Shown here: piece by piece, positions 1-12,100 of the stretch | How positions within the stretch are numbered: the stretch's first letter is position 1 | Layout of the letters: every line of letters starts with the position of its first letter | Source: Torreya grandis | Taxonomy: Eukaryota > Streptophyta > Pinopsida > Cupressales > Taxaceae | Assembly: GCA_037957365.1 (NCBI GenBank) | Contig: JARHVA010002424.1 | Coordinates: 1,531,001-1,595,000 of the forward strand | Length of the DNA: 64,000 nucleotides | Reading direction: 5' to 3' | Position numbers and translations under genes: made by a program | The notes under the pieces: generated by a model | The model's database searches: none | The model's input: the letters and a program-made list of their open reading frames with translations, nothing else | What the model was told of the DNA's origin: nothing

Positions 1-3000
1 CACATATCTTATTCAAACTTCATCACCAATGACTAGTGATGATGATGTTGACAGTGAATCAGAGTTTGATCATAGTCTCACCTTTGATAACCTAGCTAAA
101 ACCAACCTATTTGATAGCAATGCCATTTTTACCCTTACCTTGACCATTCATCATAGGCCATTACCATTATATTATCCCCAACTTATAGATTGGGACCAAC
201 AAGAATCCAGTCTACCAATTGATGAGTTTTAGAATGATGAGGCATTCTATGACTTTTTGGGCCTTAGAGATGATGTTCTATTAGGAGATCACAAATCAGT
301 ATTTTCAATCACATTAGATCTTATAGCCTATTTGGAGAGTGAGTGAACACCCTTAGCCAAAAACAAATAAGTAAAACATTGAGGTCCCAAAGTGAACACC
401 TCTTTGAGGTGATTTCTAACTAGGGAAAAGGTAAAGATAAAGTCTAGTCTAGTGGTGAAAACCTATTTCAGGTGCCATTATATGGGGATGTTCATTCTTA
501 TTTGAATTTAGACCAAGAGACCACCAATGATGAACTTGTATATGGATCAGAGTTTAGCTTTGAGAAACAATAAGTATTTGATCAAATTCTTCAAGAATTT
601 CTAACTATTTTTGTCACATGGCCATATCTCCCATTAGGAGACTCAGATTCATCATGCCTAGGAGAAGTTGAAGAGTAAGTCCTAACAGAGGACCCTGACA
701 TGATTCAATATTTAAAGTCATTACCTACTATCCTAGAAGATGGTTCAACCCTTCTAGTTGAAGATACAATAAGAGGTAAATATTAAGACTCCATCAGACT
801 TGAAATGGATAAAATTAGGTTCATCCCTCACTGAGGAGGAATGTGATGTCTTTGCAACTTCATTGAGAGAGTTTGTGGCTATTTTTACATGGGCATATTC
901 TAATATGTTACGTTTAGACCTTGCCTTGGTTTTACACCACCTTATGGTTAATCCTAATGCCAAACTAATAAAATAAAAGCTATGTATGATGTATCCTCGC
1001 ATTGTTGTATTGTTAAAGAAAGAGTTGGAAAAAATCTTATAAATAGGATGTATCTGATCCATTGACTACTCAGAATGGATCTCTAATGTGGTACCTATTA
1101 GTAAATAGATTGAAGGGATCAAAATTTGTATTGATTTTTGAGACATCAACAAAGCTTATCCTAAAGATGATTTTCCCTTGCCTAATATTGACATGATCAT
1201 TGACTCCATAACTAATTACGAAATTATTTCACTCATGGATGGCTTTTCAAGATATAACTAGATCATAATAGCACCAGATGAACAACATAAAATAATGTTC
1301 ACCACTACATGGGGAACATTTTATTATTAGGTGATGCCATTTGGTCTTAAGAATATTGGAGCTACATATCAAAGGGCCATGACTATCATATTCCATGATA
1401 TGATGTATGATATTATTGAAGACTATGTTGATGACATATTATAAAAATCCAAAACTAGGGTTGACTATCAAGTAATACTGTGTAAGATATTTGAAATATT
1501 ATAGGAGTACAAAGTCAGAATCAATCTAAAGAAATGTGTGTTTTTTCTAACTTTAGATAAACTACTTGGCTTCATCGTGTCTCATAGAGGTATTGAATTT
1601 GATCTAGCTAAAGTCCATGCTATAACTAAGATGTCACCACCAACCAATTTAAAGCAACTCCATAGTTTATAGGGTAAGATCCAGTCAATCTAATGCTTCA
1701 TCTCTCAGTTCCCAAAAAAGTGTCATCCATTTACACACCTTTTGAATAAGGGAGTTGCATTTCACTAGGATGATCACTAACAAACAAATTTTCAAAAACT
1801 CAAAGACTATCTTGTTAATATACATATTTTATTACCTCCTATTCTAGGAAATCCATTCTTGTTATACCTATTGGCTACTGCTGATGCATTGGGGGTACTC
1901 TTTGCTCACATGATGATAATGGAAAAGCGCATGTTGTGCACTACCTAAGCCATGCCTTGGTTACATATGAACATAACTATGCACCTATCAAAAAATATTG
2001 TCTAGCCATGGTTTTAGTAACTCAAAAAATGCATCATTACATGTAAAATAATAATACCATGGTCATTTTAAAAGCATATCGACTCAAGTATCTACTATCT
2101 AAAATAGATTTGCAAGGAAGAATGGTTAAATAGAACATGCTTCTAAGTGAGTTTGAAATAGAGTATGTCAATCAGAAGGTAATCAAGGGATAAGTTCTTG
2201 TAGATAAACTCACTGAAGCACCTCTCACAGACATAGCCACTCACATTTCAATTTCTTGATGAATCTATCATGACCATCATTAACACACCCCTTAAAGAGT
2301 AGACCTAGAAATTGTATTTTGATAGTTCATTCATTACACATGGATCAAGGTTAGGTCTATTATTTATTATGCCATAGGGGGATATAATCCCTAAATCATT
2401 CATAATCAACTTTCCTTGTACAAATAACATGGCCGAGTATGAAGAACTTGTTGTAGGACTTCAACATGTAGTGCATTGGAATATATCTCATCTCCAAGTT
2501 TATGGTGATTATCAGTTAATCATCAGTCAAGTTATAGATCATTTTTAGAGCAAATATAATAAGTTGGTTCCATATAAATCCATGGTCAGTTCTCTTAAGC
2601 AATAAATTACTAATATTTAGTTTGAGCACATGCCAAGGGTTAATAATAAAACTGCAGATGCCATGGCTACTATTGGATCTTTGATTTAACAAATAGATAA
2701 ATCTAGAGAGTATCAACTCCTCATCAAGAATTTATTATCACCAGCCCATGAACCTTCAACCATTGTCATGATTTGTGATATTATTGGTCCTAATTCTATC
2801 TAGTACTTAGACCTTTACAACTACCTTCATAACCAAGTTTTACCACCTAACCTGTCTAAAAAACAAACCAAAGCCTTCATTCATCATTCCACTCATTATT
2901 ATTTACTTGGATCCACCCTTTACCATCATAGTTTTGATGAAAATTTGATTCATTATTTAACTTTGGTAGAGTCTATTCTATCGTTAAGAGAAGTTTAAAA

Positions 3001-4060
3001 AAGAGTGTTTGTAGCTCAATCTAGTGAGGTAGTCCTATCCAAAAATATTTTGTGCGCTGGTTATTATTATCCCATAATATACGTAGATGCCACTGCAGAT
3101 GTAAAAAGTGTGACAAATGTCAATGACATGCTAATCTTATTCGTGCCCCAGAAAAAAATCTAAAACTAATGGTGATGCCATGGCCAGCTTCTACATGGGG
3201 ACTTGACCTCATTGGAAAGATTAACCCCACTTCATCTGATGGCCATATACATATCCTTACCACCATTAAGTATTTCACTAAGTGGGTTAAAGCTATACCC
3301 TTCACTTACGTGATTAAAAATCAAATTTCCAAATTCATCTTTAACCATCTCATTTGACACTATGATAATCCCTTTGACATTATATTTTATAATTGAGGTT
3401 CATTCAATAACAAGGATGTAGAATAACTATGTACTGAATATAACATCACACAATATTTTTATACAATATACTACCCTCAAGGTAATGGCTAAGCTAAGGC
3501 ATACAACAAAACCATTGCCAAGATTCTCAAAAATATTTTCAATTATGTTGGTCATGATTGGCACCTCCACATATTCCTTGCTCTTTGGGCATACCATACC
3601 AATCATCATACTCCCATAGGAACCACTCCATACTCACTTGTTTATGGTATTAAATCCATCCTTCCCATTGAGGTTGAATTACCTTCACTATGCATATTTT
3701 TCAAGTGTATCTTGGATGATCATGACTATCAAGTAGTTCATCTATAAGAGTTAGACCTACTTGATGAGAAACACATGACTGCACTCAACAATCTTCAAGT
3801 ATATCAGAACTAACTCAAAGGCCACTATAATCGATATGTAAAGTATAGAATGTTTGAACTTGGTGATCTTGTTCTTAAAGAAAACTAAAAGAATACCATA
3901 GCTAAGAAGAAGCATAATGATAAATTTAAACCAAACTAGATAGGTCCTTTCATCATTACTGTAGATTATGGATCAAGAGCATATAGGCTTGCCACAATAG
4001 ATGGAGAAGAACTTCGTAAGCTAATGAATATTATTCATCTCAAGTGGTATTATGCTTGAG
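1..4060 (+). pseudogene. Tat-A: decayed Tat/Ogre-lineage Ty3/gypsy pol (RT, RNase H, aRNH, integrase)
   Basis: The polyprotein can be followed across the whole stretch despite many stops. A protease-RT linker (29-750) contains QLIDWDQ, also seen in Tat-B. RT follows, with INKAYPKDDFPLPNID near 1150, the block VMPFGLKNIGATYQRAM at 1331-1381 and the active site YVDD at 1424-1435. The Ty3-type RNase H spans about 1840-2070. A second, archaeal-type RNase H lies at about 2300-2700 (NNMAEYE near 2430, YGDYQLII near 2500); two RNase H domains are diagnostic of the Tat/Ogre clade. Integrase runs from about 2990 to 4058. Most in-frame stops are TAG or TAA at positions usually held by Gln. The 5' part of the element lies outside the window. 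The copy is dead; the lineage assignment is firm. Confidence 0.9.
2990..4058 (+). pseudogene. Tat-A integrase domain with destroyed catalytic triad
   Basis: This is the C-terminal part of the Tat-A polyprotein and would have inserted the cDNA into the host genome. The first catalytic Asp is present in GLDLIGKI (GAC at 3205-3207). The second sits in a block normally read as a DNG-type motif, but here Asp is Tyr and the following Gly codon is a stop (about 3393-3400). The third, Glu in the GNGQAEAYN-type block, is Lys (about 3498). The C-terminal tail, with a GPF motif and a final IIHLKWYY near 4030-4055, is well preserved. All three coding losses can be seen directly; a functional enzyme is excluded. 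Confidence 0.85.
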
Positions 4061-4664
4061 CACTAAGGTGTATTATCTAAAAGGACCATTTTAGTTATGC
4101 CATTTTATCACTACTCTTCTTTATACAAATACCATCCTTATCCATCCTCTTCACCATATCCACTTTCCACTTCTATTCTATTGACCTAGTGTCTTCTAAA
4201 GCCTAGCCCATTTGACCTTGGTTTTTGTTATTCTTCACATAGTTTTATCATCGAGGTATCTAATTAGTTCATCAGTTAGTTCAAGTACTTTAGATAGAGA
4301 TCATATTTTGGGATAATGTGATAGAAGTTTTGTCAGTTTCATCCTTCATTTGTTATTCCTTTCTTACCACCAGTCTTGTTACTAATTATAACCACCTTTG
4401 AGAAAATTAATACCATTGATCTATGTCATTGTGTCTTGGTTATAACTACTTACGAGAAAACTAGGGGCAATATTGAGCCTTGATATACTAACTTGCCAAT
4501 TTTTATGCCATATTCTGTCCTTTTACCAATTGTGCCTATTTTGTTTGAATTGGATACTACACTAGTCGAGTTCCTTCACTGTAAGGGTGGAACTACAGTG
4601 ACTTGAGGTCCTACTCTGGGACTATGTAGGTAGTGCTCAATACTTTATGAGGTGAGCTCAGTCA

Positions 4665-4910
4665 CCCTAAGCCATGCTCTCACCATTTTGTGAGCAACCT
4701 AAGTTTGAATGCTCTCACCATTTTTGTGAGCAACCTAAGTTTGAATGTTCTCATCATTTTATGAGTACCCTAAGCCATGCTCTCACTATTTTGCAAGCAA
4801 CCTAAGACATGATCTCACCATTTTGAGAGAAAAATTAATTTAAATATCTCACTATTTTGTGAGATTGAACCATTTAATGTCTCATCATTCTTGATTGAGT
4901 TGAGATACTT
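4665..4910 (+). repeat. Minisatellite of about seven 32-36 bp hairpin units
   Basis: Imperfect tandem units run of the form CCTAAGCCATG followed by CTCACCATTTTGTGAG. Each holds a 5-bp stem (CTCAC/GTGAG) around a short AT-rich loop. One unit has CTCAT paired with ATGAG, a matched change on both arms; other units have lost pairing. Unit borders blur after 4840. Confidence 0.8.
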
Positions 4911-5149
4911 CAAATAATTCTAAAAACATTTAAAAAATCATTAGAAAAGAATAAAAACATTGACCACTTTTTTGCCTTAAGGATTTTGGGAACCCTTACT
5001 AAGTTATAAGTAAATCACTTGTCATTTAGTTTCCCCATCCTTTTTGGCATTTTTCTCTCATGTACTTGCCATTTTGCAAGACCATTCCTATTCTTATATC
5101 ACATCCATTCTATTCATTTTCATTTGTTATCACATTCTTCCCATTCCCT

Positions 5150-5265
5150 GGGAGAACTACATTTGGCCTAAAGTTTTTATTGGATATTACATCCATGGAA
5201 CTATATAGGTAGCATCCACTTGCCTAGTTCATATAGAGATAGCTCAACCAACCCCTTCCTTTTCT
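5150..5265 (+). repeat. Tat 3'-region module, copy 1 (GAACTACATTTGGCC)
   Basis: A stretch of about 110 bp reads CCTGGGAGAACTACATTTGG, then a central part containing ACTATATAGGTAG, then CAACCAACCCCTTCC. It matches segments at 14575-14690 and 15615-15750 in Tat-B, so it is a conserved block of the family's 3' region. Similar GAACTACGT...ACGTAGGCA blocks occur in other plant Tat-clade elements to my knowledge; its role is unknown. Confidence 0.6.
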
Positions 5266-5842
5266 TCTATTTCCCCATTTTATTTGCTTGTTAAGTTATC
5301 ATCTATTTTCTAGGGGCAATGTTTGTATGGTTTCTATTGCATTCTTTGTTTCTTAATTTTTACTTATTTTGTTTGTTTACTTTCAACATTGTTTCCTTGA
5401 TTCAATTTATGTGTGTTTATGAGGTGATTCCTTGTCCACACTTACACTTGAATCCATCCATATTCATATTTTTACATTTTCATCATTATTTCTATCATTA
5501 GTACATTTTTTTATATTGACTATTAGATTATGAGAGTCAGTCCTCACGCATATTTCGAACAAGTCCTCATGATGTTATACCATGATGCCTACTAACACGT
5601 TCTACAAAAAACATTAGCTTCAAAAATTCCATTCAATAATGGCAACATCTCTTTGACATCAACATCTTGATTCCACTCCCAATCATATCCCAAATAGAGT
5701 AATTAACCATAAAAGAATTTCAACCTCTATTAGTTCAGATGAGCATTTCCCTAGTATTAGGTTATTCCAATTCATCATCACCCTTTGTGTTAAGTTATTA
5801 TCATCATAAACCAAATTTATCATGTTTTCCATAATTAGGGTC

Positions 5843-6111
5843 TAATGATTATAACCATCTATGGGCAAATCATTGTACACCATCCCACTTGCATTTCTCA
5901 ATGATTATAACTACCTTTGGGCAAATCATTGTGTTGTCACCACTTTACTTTTTTTTGGCCATATGGGGGCATGTTATTGTTTGTCTATCCTAAGTAAGGA
6001 AGCTCCATATTCTCAATGATTATAACCACCTTTGGGCAAATTATTGTGTTATCATACCACATTGCCACTATCAGGGTATAATGTTTATAACCACCTTTAG
6101 GCAAATCATTG
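5843..6111 (+). repeat. Four interspersed CAATGATT...AATCATTG stem-loop repeats
   Basis: Four units start at 5843, 5899, 6014 and 6079. Each is about 33 nt: CAATGATT, a near-constant loop TATAACCACCTTTGGGC, then AATCATTG. The arms can pair over 8 bp with a loop of about 17 nt. Spacing between units varies (56, 115 and 65 bp), so this is not a simple tandem array. Related but weaker copies lie near 4385 and 4438. Confidence 0.8.
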
Positions 6112-6678
6112 TGTACCATCCCACTTGTATTCTCAAAAAATTTGACTACTTTTTAGTCTCATTGTATTTTTCACCCCATCATCTTTCCTCTCGTTGGTCC
6201 CCTTGCTTCACTTTTTTTTTTTAAGGGACCATTTACCAACCTGCTTGTGCCAACCATTCCCTCGAAGAGGCATCATACAGTTAGTTTATCATCATTAAAA
6301 TTATAGGCATACAAGAAATTTTCATTCTTTGAGAATATGTTACTATTATTATATCTTATAATGCCTTCCCAAATAGGGGGAAACCATAAACACCTAAAAC
6401 TAGCTACCAATAACCCCCAATCAAGCTTTTGGCCAATTTCCACCTAAAATGCACAATTTGGCCTATAAATACTAAAACATGATAAATGATGTGAAATTGG
6501 CATATTCAAGTGCTGATTTTGGCCAAGATATCCCTAAATGGGGCAATGCAATTTATGGGCTAGCTAACTTTGATCAGATCATTTTGAGTCAAAATGTCAA
6601 TTTTTCATCTAGGTGCTCTAGATTACTCTTTCCTATCAAATATTTTACACAAGAAGTGTGCCTTTTTTATTTGTTTTT

Positions 6679-7540
6679 TGTAACATCCTAAATTGGAATA
6701 TGGTTCCAATGCATCTAACATTGACTTCCAATTATAATCCAATCAAATTTTGGACCAATAATAAGACATTCTGATCAAATTAAGTAATTTGTGCATAAAG
6801 TGCTTAATCATGCGTAAGAGATTATTAATCCAATTTGATAATAATTAAGAATTCCATGGAAACTTGTTGAAAAATTATATTTGGAAATGAATATGGAATA
6901 TCTACATCATCAGGTGACCTCATTTCTTGAGAAGACATCCCAAGGCCATAAATGCCATAAATATCAAGATTCATGCCCTCTATGCCTCATCAATGCCTTC
7001 CGTGATTCCTTCCATGCCTCTTAATTTCCACTTATTCCAATTTCATGATGAGGATAATTACAAAATTAATTCCAAAAATTGAATTAATCTTCAACCACAC
7101 ATCTCAATTTTGAGATAGATGATTTAGGTTGATTCTAGGCATTCTCAAAAATCTATAAATAAGAGGACTCACAACATCATTTCTAAGCTATTTTGGTGCA
7201 AAATTATTATGCTTAAATATCTTCAATGATTTGATTATGTGAATTTATAATTCCAAATTTATTATAAGCCAAGCCAAAGCCACAAGGTGCCAAAGAGAGA
7301 TGGAGGTAGCCAAGCTTCCATTAGCAAGGACATTATGAGGACAAGCTAAGCAAGCCACCACTACAAAGGCATTTGGAGCATCCAAGGAAGGTGAAAGAAT
7401 TATTGTGTTTTATTCCTTACTTTTTAGTTGTGTTTTTCATTTTTTTTTGTTAACTAAGGTCTCCCTAGTGTCTAGGCCTAGATATGTTATGCTATTAGTG
7501 TGTTTATTTCATTTTGTTTTTATTTTGAAAGTAAAACCAT
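6679..7540 (+). repeat. LTR of Tat-A (possibly shared with Tat-B)
   Basis: It starts TGTAACATCCTAAATTGG after a short T-rich run. It aligns with the Tat-B LTR at 16809 through several blocks (ACATCCTAAAT, ATGCATCTAACA, CATTTCTTGAGAAGACATCC) and the promoter region TATAAATAAGAGG at 7154. The 3' edge is not clear; I place it near 7540 where similarity to the second copy fades. No convincing primer-binding site follows. Identity with the other copy is only about 65-70% by eye, so both are very old. Confidence 0.65.
7154..7161 (+). promoter_or_regulatory. TATA box in Tat-A LTR
   Basis: TATAAATA lies inside the LTR, followed by AGAGG. The same box is kept in the Tat-B LTR at 17275-17282, as expected for the RNA polymerase II promoter at the U3/R border. 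Confidence 0.6.
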
Positions 7541-8236
7541 ACTAACCATCCTCTCTTGAGTCAAATTCCTAGATAACAATTTCCACCAAGGAATAATCAA
7601 AACCAAGGATAGAGGTAGAATTAAAATTAGAATTAGGCTCAAAATCATAATCAACATGATCATAATACCTATACTAGCAATGTGGGTTATAAAAAAATGC
7701 CTTATGACTATAACAATACCATGGGATGCATTTATACAACCCATGTTACCATTTTTACTATTAAACCATGTTAACCATCTCATGCTATTTATATTAAGGG
7801 ACCTATCATTATAGGTTCATCAACCTCTCTCTCTAGTAATACCGTATCAAGTTTGCACAATTCTATTGAAGCTCTATTTGCATGGGTTATTATTTTTAGA
7901 CAACACCCTTCTTCTAATTATAATGGCTCCTTACCGACTCAAAATTTTAGAAATGCAAATAGATGCCAATGATTCACCCTCTAAGGCCCTTTGCCTTCAT
8001 CTTCTGATTAGATTGGCTCCCTACCACCTGTAGGATGTGGAGTCACAACTAGATGCTTGTGAGTTACTCTCCAAGGCCCTTTGCCTACTTCTTCCATAGA
8101 ACCTAATGTGAAAATTACACCAATGAATCCAAATCCAACTACTATCACAACTAAATCTAATCTATCTCATACCAATGTTGAAAATCATTATAGTTTATTA
8201 GACCAATTGAGCAAAACCCTTGTATAGATTTCCATC
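7541..8236 (+). other. Tat-B 5' leader with an internal duplication and most of gag missing
   Basis: Only about 700 bp separate the LTR from the protease-proximal coding region, too short for a Tat gag. No gag core can be recognised. A roughly 110-bp imperfect tandem duplication lies at about 7905-8090: both copies read TTCTTCTAATTA or TTCTGATTAGATTGG, then GGCTCC, later GATGCC or GATGCT and CAAGGCCCTTTGCC or CTAAGGCCCTTTGCC. A deletion of gag is the likely explanation. Confidence 0.5.
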
Positions 8237-9115
8237 TTGGATCTCTTACAAACATCTAAAGTCCATATAACTATCCTAAATAATCTAATGCAAAAATCCA
8301 ATATTCTATATGATATAAACCTTGAACAATTCCATAACCTTGTGGGACATCTATATTCATTTTTTGAAGTGACATTTGATCAAAAAGATATGTCTACACT
8401 TGTATCTAGCCATAATAACCCACTATACATTGAAGTGATCATTGAAAACCATAAGATCAAGCAGGTTCTTATAGATAATTGTTTGAGGCTGAACATCATA
8501 TCTCTGAAGTTGGTGCAAAGATTGGTCTAAACTACAAAAGACATTCAGCCAAAGACAATCATTATCAAGGATTACAATAATGATAAAAGGGAGTTTGTTG
8601 CTACTATTTAGTTGCCAATCATTCTTAGGTCCATTTCACATCATACATTACTTCATATTATGTAATTTGAATTTCCTTATAACATACTTCTTGGTCATCC
8701 TTAGATCCATGAAGCACAAGCCATTCCTTCCACCCTACATTAGTACCTTAAGTTTCCCCATGAAGGGATCAAGGTTACTATTCTCATCAATCAACAACCT
8801 TATGAATATTGCAAACATCTTGAGGTCCAATTTAACAATTATAAATATTTTCTAGGTTATAAATTCATTATGAAAAATAACAAGTCTATAGTTTCACATC
8901 CACCTCCATCCAATTATATCAACCGTAGTGATCTTTTTTCCAGTTCAATTGATCAATTTCCCATAAATCTTGTAAAGCAGGTTGTTATTAAAGATGTGGG
9001 GATTTCCATGTATAGTCTTAAGGATGCCTTCTATGTTGCAAAGTCACCAAAAACTCCAAAAAAAATTTATAAGCCTAAACCTTCAAAGAATCCTAACAAA
9101 CCCATGATGATTTAG
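8237..9115 (+). pseudogene. Tat-B gag C-terminus and aspartic protease
   Basis: The first part (8237-8400) resembles the segment just before the protease in Tat polyproteins. The protease then follows: PLYIEVIIENHKIKQVLIDN at 8421-8479, where the catalytic block expected to read DTGSS/DNGSG is DNC (Asp codon at 8474-8476) with the Gly lost. The family block LLGHP-IHEAQAIPS is near 8685-8735, across a stop and a frame change. A lysine/proline-rich linker (KSPKTPKKIYKPKPSKN) ends at 9115. The enzyme would cleave Gag-Pol; this copy is inactive through the altered active site and stops. Confidence 0.75.
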
Positions 9116-12100
9116 CAACCAAAGAAGAAGCAACAAAAACCACCTGTGGTTTTTTTACCTATTGTTGCACCAAAGATCAAGAGGCTTTTATTAAAGAAGA
9201 TTGGTTATATTATGAAGGCCTTGGTAATTGCTTTCAGAATCTAATGTATCTTATCCCTAACTAAATCATGGATCATTTTGATTATGTAAGAAAAGGCCTT
9301 ATCCCATGAGTACAAGGAATCTTAGAACCCATATCTGTTGGGGTACCTATTTTGAATCATGGTGTTAGATATATACCACTTGGGGGTGACCTCATGACTT
9401 TTGATAATGACTCTTTCAAAGTGACTAGTAATGAGACTCTTGACAGTGACATAACATCCCATTATAGCCTTTTTGATGAGTTTATTGACATGGACATAGT
9501 TGATTAAAATTTAATTTTAACCTTAACCATTGGAGCTTCCCATCCTGAAGAAAGAATTCATTTTATTGATGCTTTCCCTCCTAAATTAGAACATCATATT
9601 TTTACCATTGGAGTCTCCCATATTCAAGAAAACCCTCATTATTTTGTATTCCTTTGTCACCATGAACTCATTGATTGGGACCAATAAAATTTATTCATAT
9701 ACCTTGATGAGTTTAAAAAAGAAGAATTACTTACAAAATGCATGGGCCTAAGAGATGGATTGCCCATTGTTGATCACAAACAAGGCTTTGATTTTTCATT
9801 GGAACCTTCTACCTTCTTTGGAGAGAAGGAAAACTTTCTTGGTCATGATAAAGAAAAAACATAGAGGTCTTCAGGTGAAAACCTCTTTGAGGTGCTTGTT
9901 GATTAGGGAAAAAGTAAATAAAAAGACAAGCCTTCGAGTGAAAACTTATTTCAGGTGCTCTTAGGTAGGAAATTTTTCTCATCCCATCAGAATGAAGAAG
10001 GCCTAACTAGCCCAAGTTGTATAGCTAGTACAAACATCTCTTCAAAATAATAACAAATGTTTGAGCATCTTGCTCTTGAGTTTATAGAGGTTTTTCTACT
10101 TAGCCTTTACCTAAGATGGTGGATTTTGATTCATCACACTATCTAAAACATTGGGAGGAATATAAAGAAGATGTGGTAGAATAAGATGACCACGATCATA
10201 CCTTGCCTATAATTCTAGAAGATGGATCCACACTCCTCATGGAGAACATGATAAAAGTGAACCTAATAACTTATGAGGATCCCAAAATTATTTATCTTGG
10301 AGCTTTCCTTATTGAAGTAGAATGTGAATAAATTATATCCCTCCTAAGGGATTACATTGACATCTTTTCATGGACATATTTTGACATGCCAGGATTAGAC
10401 CTAGACTTGGTTTTACATCTCCTTGTTGTCCATCCTGATGCTAAAATTTTCATGTATAAATTAAGGAAGATTCATCCATGCATCACCCTATTGGTTAAAT
10501 TAGAACTAGAAAATTTTTTAGGAGGAGGCTTTATTAGGCCACTAGATTACTTTGAATGGATCTCTAACATAGTCATAGTGAATAAAAAGACCTCAGGTAT
10601 ATGTATTTGTAATTATTTCATAGATATCAATAAAGCATGCCCCAGATATGATTTTCCTCTACCCAACATTGACATGATCATCACCTTAACTAATGGGTAT
10701 GAGATGTTGTCCTTAATGGATAGATTTTTTGGACATAATCAAACCAAGATAGCTCAATAAAACCAACACAAGATTGTGTTCACCACTCCATGGGGAACAT
10801 TATGTTACTAAGTCATTCCATTTGACTTAAAGAAAATTGAAACCACATATCAGTGTGCTATGAATATCATATTCCATGACATGATGCATGATATTGTTGA
10901 GGATTATGTTGATGATATACTAGCAAAATTAAGAACAAGAGTTGGACATCTTGACATTTTATGAAGAATATTTAAGAGGCTTCATGAATATGAAGTCTAC
11001 TTAAATCCTAAGAAATGTGTCTTTGGATTCACATCATGAAAGTTACTAGGTTTTATTTTATCATGAAGATGGATTGAAGTCAACCCTACCAAGTTCAAGG
11101 CCATTATGGAGATGCCTCCATCAAATAATCTCAAATAATTACAAAGCCTGTAAGGAAAGATCTAATATATATGCAGGTTCATTTCTCAATTGGTAGATAA
11201 ATGCCACCCATTTACCCACCTTTTAAAGAAAGGGGTAACTTATCAATGGGATGAATATTTTTAGATAGCATTTTCAAAACTTAAGACATATTTGGCCAAT
11301 CTACCAGTCTTGAGACCACCAACACCTAGAAGATCACGGCTACTTTACATATTAGTGATAGGGCATGCATTGGGGGAAATTTTGGCCCAACATGATGATT
11401 ACATTAAAAAGCATGTAGTATATTATCTAAGCTACACTCTGGTGGCTTATGAACATAATTATACATGTATTGAGAAGGTGTATTTGGCTATGGTGTTTAC
11501 TACCCAAACATTACTGAATTATATGCTAAATAATAAAACTATTACCATCACCAAGGTGGACCCTCTCAAATTCCCATTATCCAAAACAAATATTCAAGGA
11601 TGCATGACTAAATGGGTTATGCTCCTTAGTAAATTTGACATTGAGTAGTAAAATCAAAAAGCAATCAAGGGGTAAGTTATTGCCGATCAACTTGTAGAAG
11701 CCCCTATTATAGATACTCAACCTTTGAAATTTGACTTTTCAGATGATTATATTATGACAATAGGGAAAGCATAACAAGATTTTGAACAATAAAAGCTTTA
11801 TTTTGATGGATAATTTACATCTCATGGATCTAAATCTAGCATATTATTTATTAAACCTTAGGGGGATCTTATTCCCAAAGCATTTCATTATACAAACAAT
11901 ATGGTTGTGTATGAGGCATTGATTATAGGGTTTCACTTTGCCATATAGTGGGATATTCATAGCTTGAAGGTCTATGGTGATTCCCAATTAATCATCAATC
12001 GAAATACTTATTAGTATCAAACCAGAGACAATAATCTTATTCATCATAAGCAAATTATTGATAATCCCAAAGGTCATTTTAAATCTCTATAGTTTGAACA

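Larger units (their letters stand above)
4061..6678 (+). other. Tat-A 3' untranslated region, repeat-rich
   Basis: The 2.6 kb between the integrase stop and the LTR start has no credible gene. It holds two families of hairpin-forming repeats (4665-4910 and 5843-6111), a diverged pair of related ATTATAACCACC units near 4385-4470, and a module beginning GGGAGAACTACATTTGGCC at 5150 that recurs twice in the 3' region of Tat-B. Long 3' non-coding regions are known for Tat/Ogre elements. Short open frames here are chance. Confidence 0.7.
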
